A DNA stretch of 64,000 nt from Cololabis saira (taxonomy: Eukaryota; Chordata; Actinopteri; Beloniformes; Belonidae): contig NC_084597.1 of assembly GCF_033807715.1 (NCBI RefSeq), forward strand, positions 11,370,722-11,434,721, given 5' to 3'. Numbering within the stretch: position 1 is the first letter of the stretch; each line of letters begins with the position of its first letter. The notes beneath the pieces were generated by a model. That model saw only the letters and a list, made by a program, of their open reading frames with translations, was not told where the DNA came from and did not search any database. Shown here one piece after another: positions 32,811 through 44,262 of the stretch. The position numbers and the translations under genes were made by a program.

Positions 32811-34869
32811 TATTAATAATAATTAATATATATCATATATATATATTAATATTATTATATTGATAATAATTAATATATAATTATATATATATATACATAT
32901 ATATATGCAATTAAGCAAAACCAACTCCATCTTAGCCCTCAAGTGATGAAATAGGTCATGAAGACTTATTTCCCTGCAGAATTTCTTCCTTTAAGATTTG
33001 AGAGAGTTGTGTATACACTTTTAAATTATGATGTATAACAAATTATTAATTTTCAAAGGCACATATGGTTAACAAAGTAATTTTTCTGTCTATGAAAGCA
33101 TAAATGTGGGTGTCTGAAGTTGCTCCTAACTTAAAAACTTTCCTCGGGCCGCATAGTTCTACAAAGTGAACGGTACAGACATCGCAGACCCAGATCTTTC
33201 TCTCCACCAGACTTGACGTTATGCTTAAGTCAAAGCTGTGACATTCACTTAAAAAAGACTTGCGTTGTGGAAGACAGAGGCAGAGGCCTTGGAAGCTGCC
33301 TGCTGTGAACATGGCTGTAAAGATGTGACGAAAAATGCAGATGTCATGCTGCATCTCTGATGTATTTTGACCAAAGCACATCACAGACATTTCAGTAAGA
33401 CCTCTGGAAACTGCAGTGAGTTGATAGAGAAGGCCGTAATGTATGGAGTAAGATCACTTCCAAAAAGATGTGTCCATGTTATAACTATTCGTATTCGTAA
33501 TGATAAACATTTGTATGTAAATAAAAAAGTTGTACCCAAAATTCTGCTGTCACACACATGAGTCTGATAAATTATTAGGGTTAGGATTGTTTTTATGTGA
33601 GTATGAATCTAAAACGTCTAATTTATTCATTCACACACGCACTAATATACTTGGGAAACAGTTAGGCACCAAATATAATATATAACATTTTCTCAGATGG
33701 CAAAAATAAGAACTTTATTGATCCCACATAGGAGTAATTCATGTTATATCAGCTATAGAGAACAAGGTAGTGCCGAAAAACAATATATATCCCCCCTCAC
33801 AAAAATAAGAAAAATAAAGAAACATATTTTCTCATCAACAAAACATATTTTTAAATTTTCAAGTAACAAAATAACATATTTTAACTATTTTTCAGATTTT
33901 TTAAATTTTTTATTGTCTGAAAAATGGTTCAAAAATGTTATTTTGTCATTTGAAAAATTTTAAATTTGTTTTGTTGATCTATTTTTCTTATTTTTTTGAG
34001 GGGGGATATATATTGTTTTTCGGCACTACCTTGTTCTCTATAGCTGATATAACATGAATTACTCCTAAGTAGGATCAATAAAGTTCTTATTTTTACAAAT
34101 TTTCAGACAATTAAATAACATGTTTTGTTGATGAGAAAATATGTTTCTCTATTTCTCTTATGTCTATGCTGTGACCTGCCTGTGACGTCACTTCAACAGT
34201 TTTTCGACTCGTACATAAACTTGAATTCGTGTTCACAGTGAAGACTCGTAGTCGTAGAAATTAGAGTTGTATTCACAAGGTTTTGCACACACAGCTTTTA
34301 GATTCATACTCACATAAAAACAATCCTAACCCTAATAATTTATCACTCATGTGTGTGACAGCAGAATTATGGGTACAACTTTTTTATTTACATACAAATG
34401 TTTATCATTACGAATACGAATCGTTATAACATGGACACATCTTTTTGGAAGTTATCTTACTCCATAGTAATGTGACTCTTTTTTTTTTCTGCCACAGACT
34501 TTCTTTCACTCGTGTTGCTTCCTTGTGGGAGAGTCGTGACAAAGACGTGCTGGAGCGAACTAACTAACATTGCCAAGCGATGAATAATTTAACTAACTGT
34601 GTGCCAGACAGGAAATGAAGGGTTGTGGTGTTTGATGACTTCCGCATGGGATTCCCCCCCCGCCTCTCTCTCACACAGGGCCTCGAGGTGATGCTGAGTC
34701 AGCCAAAAAGTTCATCCTGAAGATGTACGTGGAGCGGCACAGCGGGCGCCATAAACCGCTCTACAACCACTTCACCTGCGCCACGGACACAGAGAATATC
34801 CGCGTCGTCTTCAAAGCGGTCAAGGACACGCTCCTCCGAGACAACCTTGAGAGGTTCAACCTGGAGTGA
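16956..34869 (+). CDS. gna15: G-protein alpha-15-like subunit (Gq class), complete seven-exon gene
   Basis: Alpha subunit coupling receptors to phospholipase C-beta at the plasma membrane. Exons: 16956-17076, 22849-23033, 27042-27196, 27367-27495, 28332-28461, 29341-29494, 34679-34869 (1065 nt, 354 aa plus stop). All junctions are GT..AG, and the lengths match the vertebrate Gq-family pattern. Motifs in order: Cys4-Cys5 for palmitoylation, P-loop GAGESGKST, switch I RVRVPTTG, switch [27 protein letters not shown]15-like signatures are [27 protein letters not shown] and SHLATYFP. The insertion before the TCAT motif found in human GNA15 is absent. The start at 16956 has A at -3 and G at +4, and only it gives the N-terminal helix. 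The protein ends ERFNLE: a terminal Glu replaces the usual Leu/Val. Introns 1, 2, 4, 5 and 6 are loaded with transposons. Confidence 0.92.
17545..18257. mobile_element. hAT-type element, family 'CAGAGGTGTCAA', copy 1
   Basis: Ends CAGAGGTGTCAAAAG / TTGACACCTCTG, in gna15 intron 1. The flanks CATATCTC and CATCTCTG are an imperfect duplication. Two other copies (45478, 56010) have perfect 8-bp TSDs. Confidence 0.8.
18258..18860. other. gna15 intron 1, unique AT-rich sequence
   Basis: Nothing recognisable. Confidence 0.4.
18862..19510 (+). mobile_element. LINE 3' fragments (L2/Rex-like reverse-transcriptase ORF tail)
   Basis: At 19138-19245 a frame reads [20 protein letters not shown] and then a Lys/Tyr-rich end, like the extreme C-terminus of fish L2/Rex-type LINE ORF2 proteins. 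It is followed by a T-rich 3' UTR containing GGCTTCAGCCTATACC. A separate fragment at 18862-18940 reads TCAACTTTATTTATATAGCG. 5'-truncated and dead. Confidence 0.65.
19514..19866. mobile_element. TA-type MITE (Tc1/mariner-like)
   Basis: Inverted ends CAGGTAAAAGCCAGTAAAT (left) and its near-complement (right), flanked by TA. The inner arms extend the hairpin to about 60 bp. Confidence 0.75.
19867..20650. other. gna15 intron 1, mostly unique
   Basis: No gene or clear repeat; overlapping minus-strand frames at 20269-20689 lack any recognisable similarity. Confidence 0.35.
20657..21391. mobile_element. hAT-like element, family 'GAGTATTAGGGCC', copy 1, with 22-bp array
   Basis: Ends ACGACGGAGTATTAGGGCC / GGCCCTAATACTCGT in gna15 intron 1. 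The flanks resemble an 8-bp TSD but with two mismatches. Most of the element is a degenerate array of TTACGACTTTATTCTCGTAA, inverted in the left part relative to the right. Confidence 0.75.
21392..22049. other. gna15 intron 1, unique sequence
   Basis: No feature recognised. Confidence 0.4.
22058..22740 (+). mobile_element. hAT-type element, family 'GGGTCGGCAACCC', copy 1
   Basis: Perfect TSD GTCTAAAT (22050-22057, 22741-22748). Interior of GAGAAAAAAGTCGAAATGTC-type units followed by a long AAG-rich purine tract. It ends about 110 bp before gna15 exon 2. Confidence 0.93.
22849..23033 (+). CDS. gna15: gna15 exon 2 (P-loop exon)
   Basis: 185 bp, acceptor AG at 22847-22848, donor GT at 23034-23035. 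Carries the P-loop [19 protein letters not shown] and the start of the helical domain, ending FVDDQNI. Confidence 0.95.
23376..23517. mobile_element. Harbinger-like MITE (TTA TSD)
   Basis: AGGCTGATTTATGG / CCATAAATCAGCCT ends, flanked by TTA on both sides. The interior CGGCGTAGGGTACGCGGCG is self-complementary. Confidence 0.8.
24021..24205. mobile_element. Short MITE 'TGCCGCGTTCCATTT' (TTA TSD)
   Basis: 185 bp with TGCCGCGTTCCATTT / AAATGGAACGCGGCA ends, flanked by TTA; nested in the TA-type foldback. Confidence 0.75.
24395..24520. mobile_element. Harbinger-like MITE (TTA TSD), second copy
   Basis: Same family as 23376-23517, flanked by TTA, slightly degraded left end. Confidence 0.75.
25178..26029. 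other. gna15 intron 2, unique sequence
   Basis: No repeat or gene recognised apart from a TTAG run near 25240. Confidence 0.4.
26038..26733 (+). mobile_element. hAT-type element, family 'GGGTCGGCAACCC', copy 2
   Basis: Perfect TSD GTCTATAG (26030-26037, 26734-26741), gna15 intron 2, + orientation. Contains about 300 bp of near-pure purine (AAG-rich). Confidence 0.93.
27042..27196 (+). CDS. gna15: gna15 exon 3
   Basis: 155 bp, acceptor AG at 27040-27041, donor GT at 27197-27198. Encodes [20 protein letters not shown] through [14 protein letters not shown]. Confidence 0.95.
27367..27495 (+). CDS. gna15: gna15 exon 4
   Basis: 129 bp, acceptor AG at 27365-27366, donor GT at 27496-27497. Encodes [19 protein letters not shown] and switch I with the catalytic Arg. 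Confidence 0.95.
27722..28261 (+). mobile_element. hAT-type element, family 'GGGTCGGCAACCC', copy 3
   Basis: Perfect TSD TGCTATAC (27714-27721, 28262-28269), gna15 intron 4, + orientation, ending about 70 bp before exon 5. Confidence 0.94.
28332..28461 (+). CDS. gna15: gna15 exon 5
   Basis: 130 bp, acceptor AG at 28330-28331, donor GT at 28462-28463. Encodes switch [22 protein letters not shown] and [16 protein letters not shown]. Confidence 0.95.
28523..29301. mobile_element. hAT-type element 'TAGGGCTGGGGATCGATT'
   Basis: Flanks ATATTTAG / CTATTTAG (7 of 8 match). Right end AACACAGGCCTA. Fills most of gna15 intron 5 and stops 40 bp before exon 6. Confidence 0.75.
29341..29494 (+). CDS. gna15: gna15 exon 6
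   Basis: 154 bp, acceptor AG at 29339-29340, donor GT at 29495-29496. Encodes [23 protein letters not shown] and [11 protein letters not shown]. Confidence 0.95.
29622..30395. mobile_element. Nested element 'GGGGCCGGATTCAC'
   Basis: Inverted ends GGGGCCGGATTCAC / GTGAATCTGGCCCC. The interior is dominated by TTCTTAAG-type motifs that pair across the element, plus an (ATA)n run at 29897. Confidence 0.75.
30662..31027. mobile_element. TA-type foldback element, copy 2
   Basis: Flanked by TA; CAGGACTGTCTCAGAAAAT ends. The two arms of about 170 bp are almost complete reverse complements. Confidence 0.85.
31498..32580. mobile_element. TAYGG-type element 'TATGGAGCCAAATC', copy 1 (6-bp TSD)
   Basis: Ends TATGGAGCCAAATC / GATTTGGCTCCATA, TSD GATTGA (31492-31497, 32581-32586). 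The whole 1083-bp element is a foldback: TTTCAGTTTCAAATCTTTTT-type units at the left pair with complementary units at the right. In gna15 intron 6. Confidence 0.9.
32587..33435. other. gna15 intron 6: (TA)n and unique sequence
   Basis: A long (TA)n run at 32713-32805 is followed by AGCAAAACCAACTCCATCTT (32936), a sequence also found next to the (TA)n at 40124. It is therefore a shared repeat fragment of unknown type. The remainder is unique. Confidence 0.5.
33442..34466. mobile_element. TAYGG-type foldback element 'TATGGAGTAAGA' (6-bp TSD)
   Basis: TSD GTAATG (33436-33441, 34467-34472). The outer arms (about 170 bp) and inner arms (around 33702-33840 and 33965-34100) are near-perfect complements, so nearly all of the 1025 bp folds into one hairpin. 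Lies about 210 bp before gna15 exon 7. Confidence 0.9.
34679..34869 (+). CDS. gna15: gna15 last coding exon (7)
   Basis: 191 bp, acceptor AG at 34677-34678, stop TGA at 34867-34869. Encodes [32 protein letters not shown] and the C-terminus LERFNLE. Confidence 0.95.
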
Positions 34870-35440
34870 GGGGTGACCAAAAAGGATGCTCTCCACTTCA
34901 GGAGCGTTAATAACACAAACCCAGTCAGAATCACCTGTTGTAACACCTTTTCTGCCAGTCCTGCCAGTACAACATCAAACGGGGACAAACAGACAGTAGA
35001 TTCAACTGCGTTGCACAGATTTCCACTTTCCTACACAGAAAAACCGGATTTTTATTCCAGCAGTTTTTCCTACAAATGCTAATATAAACACATTTTCTAC
35101 TGCAACAGGAGAAATGTGGACAAATCACAACTGTTATATAAATGTTTAAATCATTAGATGGTACCAAACCGGTTTAACAAAAGTGCTGTCAAGGAAAAAT
35201 GCAGCTCACCTCGCCTTGCAGCTCGGAGAGGAGGAAGTAAAAGGATAGAACACAACTGTTGTACCTTTTTGTAGTTTTTTTAAATCTCAAGCAACAACCA
35301 GTTTATGTAATGATTTTCTTTTCTCCAATGGTTTAAACAGAACCCCATATGTCGACACCACATGTAACGTGTATTTTTAAATCAAAATCGATTGTATCTT
35401 TTGTCTGTCTTGTCACGTAACTTTATTTTAACATTAAACT
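34870..35440 (+). promoter_or_regulatory. gna15: gna15 3' UTR with poly(A) signal ATTAAA at 35433-35438
   Basis: Unique sequence after the stop. ATTAAA at 35433 is followed immediately by a GT-rich stretch (TATGTGTGTGTGTATTAG), the usual layout of a poly(A) site with its downstream element. The implied 3' UTR is about 570 nt. Confidence 0.55.
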
Positions 35441-36183
35441 ATGTGTGTGTGTATTAGAACAACGTCTCTGCAGCACATCCTGATCGGAACAGCGGCTACA
35501 TGGTACTGATTAACAGAAGCGATTGCCGTGCAGTGCCAGTGACCTTTGTACTAAACAGCGAGCACTGATACGCTGGACTCCGTCTTCCTGTTTGATTGAA
35601 CAAAAAGGCGTTTCCATGAAGTTAGATCTGTGGACACATGGAAAGGGAGAGTCTTCGGGTAATATTTTTTTTTTGTATAGATGTCTTTATTGAGGGCATT
35701 AAAAAAAAAAGAAATAAGTACAATACAATAACAATATAATTATCAATATTTTCCCCCTTTTTTTTTTACTTTTCATAACATTAATTAAACCAAAATAAAT
35801 AAATAATAATAATAATTAAAAAAAAAAAAAAAAAGTAAATAAAAGTAAAAAACAACAGCACACCCTCTCCCCTTCCCTCCCTCCTATGGTCAATAGATTA
35901 CATCATTCAAGATCATTCAACATATGTCTATCAATACTAGAACAAAAATGAATAATACATTAAATAATCCAGTCCTGTGTAAACACATTCATCAATATAG
36001 TCGATCATTCAGATCATTAGTCCATTAAAAGCAAAAAATCCAAAAAAGGTCCCCAAATAAGGTCAAAGTCTCTAGTTTTTTTTTCTAACGGAAAACAATA
36101 TTTTTTCTCTTCAGGTACTATTGATTCTTATGTGAAAAGTTCAATACAGTCTAGAAAGGACACATCAGAAGTAATTTCATGAA
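35441..36183. other. Intergenic sequence, probably with an antisense LINE fragment
   Basis: From about 35671 the T-run, CTTTATTGAGG and A/T-rich low-complexity tract resemble the reversed 3' part of a LINE, but no TSD or ORF proves it. Confidence 0.3.
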
Positions 36184-36191
36184 CAGTGGAG

Positions 36192-36799
36192 TAGGGCTGG
36201 GCGATATATCGAGATTTTAATATATATATCGATATATTTTCAAATGCGATATGGTACGAAACAATATCGTTTATATCGATTATTTAAAAAAAAAAAATAT
36301 TTTTTTTTTTTTTTTTTTACGATTTTGATATAGCTTATTTTGTGACAAATTTACTTGAATGTTTTATTTGAGATTTGCACAAATATTTTGTCATTTGCAC
36401 AACTATCAACCTCAGTGGAAAAGTCTGCCTGTTACTGTCTACATTGTATTAATTGCACAGTGTATTTTAATTTAATTGTTATACAGGAAAGGGATATTTG
36501 TTTTATTTTATTCAAGAAGCATTTTTATTCTATATATGCACGCCTATTGTGCAGACCTCTGTTAATAAAGGAACCTGTGTGACATTTGGCACGCGGCTTT
36601 GTATTAAAACTGACTGTTTTTTTAAGGGTTTGCCTCAGAAAAAAATGAAGCTAACAGAGATGCTAACAGAGATGCTATGCTATAATGCTTTGGGGGAAAC
36701 CCCAATTATGTCACAGAAAAAATATCGATATATATCGAGTATCGCCATTTAGCTAGAAAATATCAAGATATGACTTTTGGTCCATATCGCCCAGCCCTA
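36192..36799. mobile_element. hAT-type element, family 'GGGCTGGGCGATAT', copy 3
   Basis: Perfect TSD CAGTGGAG (36184-36191, 36800-36807). Closely similar to the copy at 5103. Confidence 0.94.
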
Positions 36800-36933
36800 C
36801 AGTGGAGTGATAAAACTGCGGATAAGTGCTTTGGGTGGGAGTCTATCTTTCTGCTCCATGTGGGAAAGCTTGGGAAAGATAATTGCACATGAAGCTGACG
36901 GTGTTTTTGTCTTGCGTTTTTGTGTTCTTCTCT

Positions 36934-38547
36934 ACGACGGAGTATTAGGGCCAAACTAAGACCAAAAATAAAAAATAAAGTCATAATATGAGAATAGAGT
37001 CATAATATTACGAGGATAAAGTCGTAATATTTTGAGAATAAAGTCATAATATTACGAGAATAAAGTCGTAATATTTTGAGAATAAAGTCATAATATTACG
37101 AGAATAAAGTCGTAATATTAAATATATTATAAATATATAAATAGAACTTCACAAGATGCTCAATATTCCTCATTTTAACACACTCTTCCTGTTAGAGTTC
37201 TCATAAATTATATTCTCATAATATTACGACTTTATTCTCGTAATATTACGATTTTATTCTCATAATATTACGATTTTATTCTCATAAATTACGACTTTAT
37301 TCTCGTAATGTTACGACTTTATTCTCGTAATGTTACGACTTTATTCTCGTAATGTTACGACTTTATTCTCGTAATGTTACAACTTTATTCTCATAATGTT
37401 ACGATTTTATTCTCATAAATTCCGACTTTATTTTCGTTATATTACGACTTTATTCTCGTAATGTTACGACTTTATTCTCGTAATATTACGACTTTATTCT
37501 CGTAATGTTACGACTTTATTCTCGTAATGTTACGACTTTATTCTCATAAATTCCGACTTTATTTTCGTTATATTACGACTTTATTCTCGTAATGTTACGA
37601 TTTTATTCTCATAATATTACGATTTTATTCTCATAAATTACGACTTTATTCTCGTAATGTTACGACTTTATTCTCGTAATGTTACGACTTTATTCTCGTA
37701 ATGTTACGACTTTATTCTCGTAATGTTACAACTTTATTCTCATAATGTTACGATTTTATTCTCATAAATTCCGACTTTATTTTCGTTATATTACGACTTT
37801 ATTCTCGTAATGTTACGACTTTATTCTCGTAATATTACGACTTTATTCTCGTAATGTTACGACTTTATTCTCGTAATGTTACGACTTTATTCTCATAAAT
37901 TCCGACTTTATTTTCGTTATATTACGACTTTATTCTCGTAATGTTACGACTTTATTCTCGTAATATTACGACTTTATTCTCGTAATGTTACGACTTTATT
38001 CTCGTAATGTTACGACTTTATTCTCGTAATGTTACGACTTTATTCTCGTAATGTTACGACTTTATTCTCATAATGTTACGACTTTATTCTCGTAATGTTA
38101 CAACTTTATTCTCGTAATGTTACAACTTTATTCTCATAATGTTACGATTTTATTCTCATAAATTACGACTTTATTTTCGTTATATTACGACTTTATTCTC
38201 GTAATGTTACGACTTTATTCTCGTAATGTTACAACTTTATTCTCATAATGTTACGATTTTATTCTCATAAATTACGACTTTATTTTCGTTATATTACGAC
38301 TTTATTCTCGTAATGTTACGACTTTATTCTCGTAATGTTACGACTTTATTCTCGCAACATTATGACTTTATTCTCGTAATGCTACGACTTTATTCTCGTA
38401 ATGTTACGACTTTATTCTATTACGACTTTATTCTCGCAACATTATGACTTTATTCTCGTAATGTTACGACTTTATTCTCATATTATGACTTTATTCTCAT
38501 AATTTCCATTTTTTTTTGTCTTAGTTTGGCCCTAATACTCGTGTCGT
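36934..38547. mobile_element. hAT-like element, family 'GAGTATTAGGGCC', copy 2, with large 22-bp array
   Basis: Ends ACGACGGAGTATTAGGGCC / GGCCCTAATACTCGTGTCGT, flanks TCTTCTCT / ACTTCTCT (7 of 8). About 1.3 kb is an array of TTACGACTTTATTCTCGTAATG units. Confidence 0.85.
37207..38510. repeat. 22-bp satellite-like array with 349-bp higher-order unit
   Basis: About 60 units of TTACGACTTTATTCTCGTAATG with variants. The variant order starting at 37272 recurs at 37621, 349 bp away, apparently without change for about 300 bp. Confidence 0.85.
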
Positions 38548-38864
38548 ACTTCTCTGCCCTGAGGGCGCGTAAAGTCTTGCATCTGTGCATCCAGGCTCAA
38601 AACTCTGCTGTCAGTCATCGACAGAAGTCCCACGCTCTTCTCACAGGTGGTAATTATAACTCATCTGAACAGAAACTGCACTCGGCAACTATCCCCTCCA
38701 GTTAAAGATAATGGCACACGCACCAACCCTCTTGCACATCCCTGCATCAGCAGCGCTGCCTCAGAAAGCTCAGCTGCCGCGTGAGAGCTGCTGTAGCAGG
38801 TGACTGCCCTTATTTGGTAGTGGCCCAGATCATGTGACCACAAGATGGTGGAAGCTGTGAGCTG

Positions 38865-38967
38865 TTTATAAGCTGAGCATCTCCATCGAGAGGCTGGAAG
38901 AGGGAAATCGAGCAGTGCATCCATGCTCTGAGACGTGGAGGACGGAGATTCCTGAGCCCCGGCAGTG
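38865..38967 (+). promoter_or_regulatory. Candidate promoter and non-coding first exon of the BCH-domain gene
   Basis: TATA-like TTTATAAG at 38865-38872. A start site about 30 bp downstream would give a short exon ending GGCAGTG before the strong donor GTGAGT at 38968. No usable ATG lies in it (ATGCTCTGA stops at once), so it would be 5' UTR spliced to the acceptor at 44243-44244. The surrounding 38556-39920 is repeat-free. Confidence 0.35.
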
Positions 38968-39920
38968 GTGAGTTGACTTCTTTTAATTTGGCAGGGATAA
39001 AAAAAGGAGAAACAGGGATATTCTGTATTTTTTGCCCCTCAGAGGCAGCAGACAGGAAGAGAGAGAGAGGTGTGAGGGAGGGGCTGCTGTCATCAGCACT
39101 GTGGTCCTGTGCTGTGATGTGGAAGTAGAGGGGAAGTAGCTCAGCATCCTCCACGGACGATGCACATTACATGTTAATTTTCTCATCATTCTGCAACATA
39201 AATCAGAGTATCAGAGTGGTTATGCGTTTGCTTCTGTGTGCACATGTTTTAGACAAACTGACTCATCAGCAGGGGTTGGGGGGGTTGTCTCCACAGGGCA
39301 GGAATAAAACATTCAGCATTTTTCTCTTTCAGCTGCTGATGTAATATTTTCGCCGCTCCAAAGAAATTCTCCCGATGGGGAAGCAGGATCTTTCTCTTTT
39401 TGATCACGCGAGCACATCACGTGACTCGCTGTGAATTTGCATCCCTGTCCAATCTGTGCCCAAGCAAGCATGCAGTCATTTGATTTGAATCAGCGCAGGG
39501 CTGCGAGGAGGTGAACAAGCTTGTCATGACGTAACTGCCCCCCTCCCCTTACCCCTCCCTCCTCCTCCAATTTGAATAGATGGATTATTCACAAGGGGGA
39601 GATGACCCTTTAACCTCAATCTTACTCATTTCTCTTCTCCCACTTTCTCCCAAACCACTTCTCTTCGCTCCCCCTGCTCCGTGTTCATTATGGAAATCCA
39701 TTTGACTTGATTAGTAAAAGACATGCTGGTGTTTAGGTCGGAGGAGGGGGAGGAAGAACGATTTTGTGTTTTATAGATAGGCTTTGTACTGACTTAATAC
39801 TGGAGGATGTGGTTAAACTGGGATTTTTGAACTTGAACAGTTTAAAACCCAAAACAATGTGATACTGACTCCACTGTCCACACAGAAGACAACACTTCTG
39901 TCATTTCAGTATATTTGCAA
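38968..39920. promoter_or_regulatory. Repeat-free region with candidate regulatory motifs
   Basis: About 950 bp unlike the transposon-rich surroundings. Visible are ATCACGTGAC (E-box) near 39416 and TGACGTAA (CRE-like) near 39527. It could be proximal intronic or promoter regulatory sequence of the BCH gene; the sequence alone cannot show activity. Confidence 0.3.
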
Positions 39921-40119
39921 TAAGTTGTTGTATATATATATTAGTTTTTTTTTTAGTTTTAGTTTTATTTATTCGCACATATTAAAGGAATACAAAAAAT
40001 AGTGACAATACAATAATTACTGCAGTGCAGGTGAGAAAAAAGAAACCCAAGGTGGGCTTATGAAAGATTCTCACCAGAGAGCACATGAAGAGAGAAGAAA
40101 AAAAAAGAAAAAAAAGAAA

Positions 40120-40121
<2 letters not shown>

Positions 40122-40214
<93 letters not shown>

Positions 40215-40230
40215 ATATATTATATATATA
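40122..40230. repeat. (TA)n microsatellite
   Basis: About 85 bp of pure TA then imperfect TA. Followed at 40264 by AGCAAAACCAACTCCATCTT, as at 32936. Confidence 0.95.
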
Positions 40231-40884
40231 AATATGAATAAATAAATGAAATAAAATAAATTCAGCAAAACCAACTCCATCTTGACACCTCAGCCCTCAA
40301 ATGTTGAAATTATACGTCATGAAGGCATATTTTCATGAAGGCGTACAGTATAGTATAGTATATAATAGTTCTCAACAGCAGTCAAGTCGTCACCATATTC
40401 TTAATTTATATGAATTATCCTTTCATATAAACACGTTTTTTCTCCAGGTAATATATATAAAAAAGAAAAAATCTCCCAATATATATAAAATATGTTATAA
40501 TATACATGTATATTGAAATTAAAAACACCCACAATTGTGTGTTTTAACAGTGTGGCCAAGTAAGCTGAGCATTGTTAAACTGGGGGCAGTGTTAGTTTGT
40601 TTAAATGGCAGGATTGTTTTATTGTTTCTTGGTTCTTGGCCACAAGAATTGCCACCCAGGAGAAAAAGAAAAAAAAACACAACTCCAAATCTAATCAATC
40701 ACTAACTAAACTTAAACTCCAACTGACTTCAATAATTAAACTGAATTAATTACCATCAATTCTGGCATTCAAGTGTTTCTCTATTGACAGGTGTTGCCTC
40801 ACGCTCACCTCAGACCAAAAAGAAAAAATCTCCCAGACCCACACCTGGCCAGATAAACTACCTGGAATAGTCCATTGCACATTA

Positions 40885-41994
<1,110 letters not shown>

Positions 41995-41996
41995 TA

Positions 41997-42385
41997 AACC
42001 CAAAAATCAATTAACTATTCAAAATACACATCATGTTTAAAATTCATTAGATCCATTTAAATTCTTACTACAAAACACCTCTATCAAAAGACAATTATTT
42101 ATTGAATTCTACAAAACCATAAAAATGAATAAATATCCAAAATAGCCCCCTAACACCCCTCTGATCCCACACAAATAATCCCATCTCCATCATGACGTCA
42201 CATCCCCACATTTCAAATGTCCGCTCAGACTTTCAGTCACACAAGTTTGCAACATCACTCAAATGTTTGTAGCATTTATCAGCGGTGACGGGCCGCCGCA
42301 CAATTACAAACAGCTTCTAAATCTTTGTATCTTTTTGAATACATTGGGTAATATCATGTATTTTTTTCAAAATGTATTCGTTTTA
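41997..42385. other. Unique AT-rich intergenic sequence
   Basis: No feature recognised. Confidence 0.4.
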
Positions 42386-42386
42386 T

Positions 42387-43385
42387 TAGGGCCCGAGCAC
42401 TGACAGTGCCAAGGCCCTATTGTATCTAGGAATTTTTCACGATTTTCTCGTTTTTATTTTTCCCCCCTAAACGTGCCCCAAAAGTCACCAAATTTTGCTG
42501 ATCTCATGATCAGTCCTTTTTGTATAACCCAGGCTAAAACACAGCTCTCTGCTCAGATTGACTTTTTTTTAGTCTGTTTTTATCCTTGACCACAATGTTT
42601 ATCACTCAGTTAACTAAAAGAGAGACAAAATAATGCATTAAATACATTTTAAAGAACCGGAGCAATGGAAGATGGAGTGAAGCAAATGCTTAACTTTTAT
42701 CTAAGGCCTTAGTTCACTTTAATTAGGGCCCGAGCACTTACAGTGGGAAGGCCCTATTGTATCTGTAGGTTTGGTTTTTTTTTCTCGTTTTTATTTTTCC
42801 GACGAAATGAGGGCCTTTTTGCCTAAACGTGCCCCAAAAGTCACCAAATTTTGCACGCAAGCCAGGCCTGGAGAAAAATTTTATATTTAATGGTTTGCAT
42901 TAATGGGCGTGGCCTAATGGCTCAACAGCGCCCCCTAGAAAACTTTGTGCCTCAAGCCCCACAATACAGTTTGACGTACATGCACGAAAATCGCTACACA
43001 CCTGTATCATGTCGCAACTTAAAGAAAAGTCTCTTGGCATCATGGCCGAAACCGAACAGGAAGTCGGCCATTTTGAATTAATCGTGTAATTTTGCCGCAA
43101 TTTATGCCATTTCTTCGGCCGCTTCTTTGCCCGAACCGTAACGTGCACCCAGGTGTGTTATACATCAAAATGTGCGTCTCCATCCTGCGACGATGGGAAT
43201 TACTTTTCTCAGTCAAAAGCATTACCGTGGCGACGATAGATGCCAAAAAGCACACCCACCCTTCATCTAATTGGTCCATATTTGATAGTTCCTACTTTCT
43301 GCCATAACTTTTGAATGGTTTGATAGAGATTCGTGGGTGGTGTCATCGGACTCGGTTTTGAGTCCGCTGCTTGCAGCTTTAATTG
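42387..43385. mobile_element. Teleost repeat 'AGGGCCCGAGCAC', partial plus longer copy
   Basis: The motif AGGGCCCGAGCAC with AAGGCCCTATTGTATC occurs at about 42389 and again at 42725. The second copy runs to the characteristic end GCTGCTTGCAGCTTTAATT. The same family is nested at 52880-54545. Class and TSD are not settled. Confidence 0.7.
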
Positions 43386-44244
43386 TATTTTTAATTGTAG
43401 AAACTGTTTTTTTTTTTAATTATTATTATGGGTGTGTAAAATGCATCTTATGCATCAAATACGATCCATCCGGGGTTACAATTAAGCCTTTTTCTTGTGT
43501 TTTATGTTTTAACATCATGCAGCTCTGCTCTTGCCAAGACATATCTGGATTACTTTAATTAAATTTCAGAAACTTAATGTGCACCGAGACCTTTTAATTA
43601 AGCAATTAAAGAAAAGGCTAGAATTTCACCTCCGAGGATCAGGGCTTCTGCTTGGCTGATGATGGACTTCTGGTGGCCTTTCAGCTGTATTTTAAAGCTG
43701 CTGCTGGCTGGAGTTGATCCACTTCTGACATTCGCGTCATGGCTTATTCACCTTATGTTTTATGTAAAAATTCAAACGGGGAACGCAACCAGAAGGACGC
43801 TTTGAAAGTGCAGTGTGCCAGGGTAATTCCCTGCTTTGCAGTTTTAAATAAAGCGGTTCGGATCTCCCCGTGCGTCTGCTTGATCGCTCCGACAGGTTTC
43901 CTGAGGTTCGACTTGTTTTTTGGAGGCGTCTCGCTCCCTGTGATTGCACACTTTCTGCCTCAGGCCTCGTCTAGGTGGGAAAGGCAGAGAGTATAGAGAA
44001 CAAGTCTCTGTGAAATCTAGTGTTGAATGATGAAGGAAAAAAATGACTTTAAATCCTTAAGTGCCTCCCATTTAGAGCTCAAGTAGATGTGCTTATTTAA
44101 TTGGAGTTTGTTTCAGTATTACCACACTCTTCCTCTAATAAGTCATTACTTGTGAAGAACTGATTATATCTCAGCGCAGGCCGTGTAAACTGTTGGCTCT
44201 CTATCACAATCATCTGGTAAATATGTGTAATTATCCTCTCACAG
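43386..44244. other. Unique sequence upstream of the first BCH coding exon
   Basis: No repeat ends. An 85-codon frame at 43739-43996 has no recognisable domain and is not supported as a gene. Confidence 0.4.
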
Positions 44245-44262
44245 ATCCTCCTGGGGATAGAT

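Noticed and set aside
36934..38547. TTACGACTTTATTCTCGTAA array as a regulatory or centromeric satellite
   Set aside because: It is bounded by transposon ends with near-perfect 8-bp flanks and is confined to one element.
43739..43996. 85-codon frame upstream of the BCH gene
   Set aside because: No recognisable domain, no splice or codon evidence, and a chance-sized frame.
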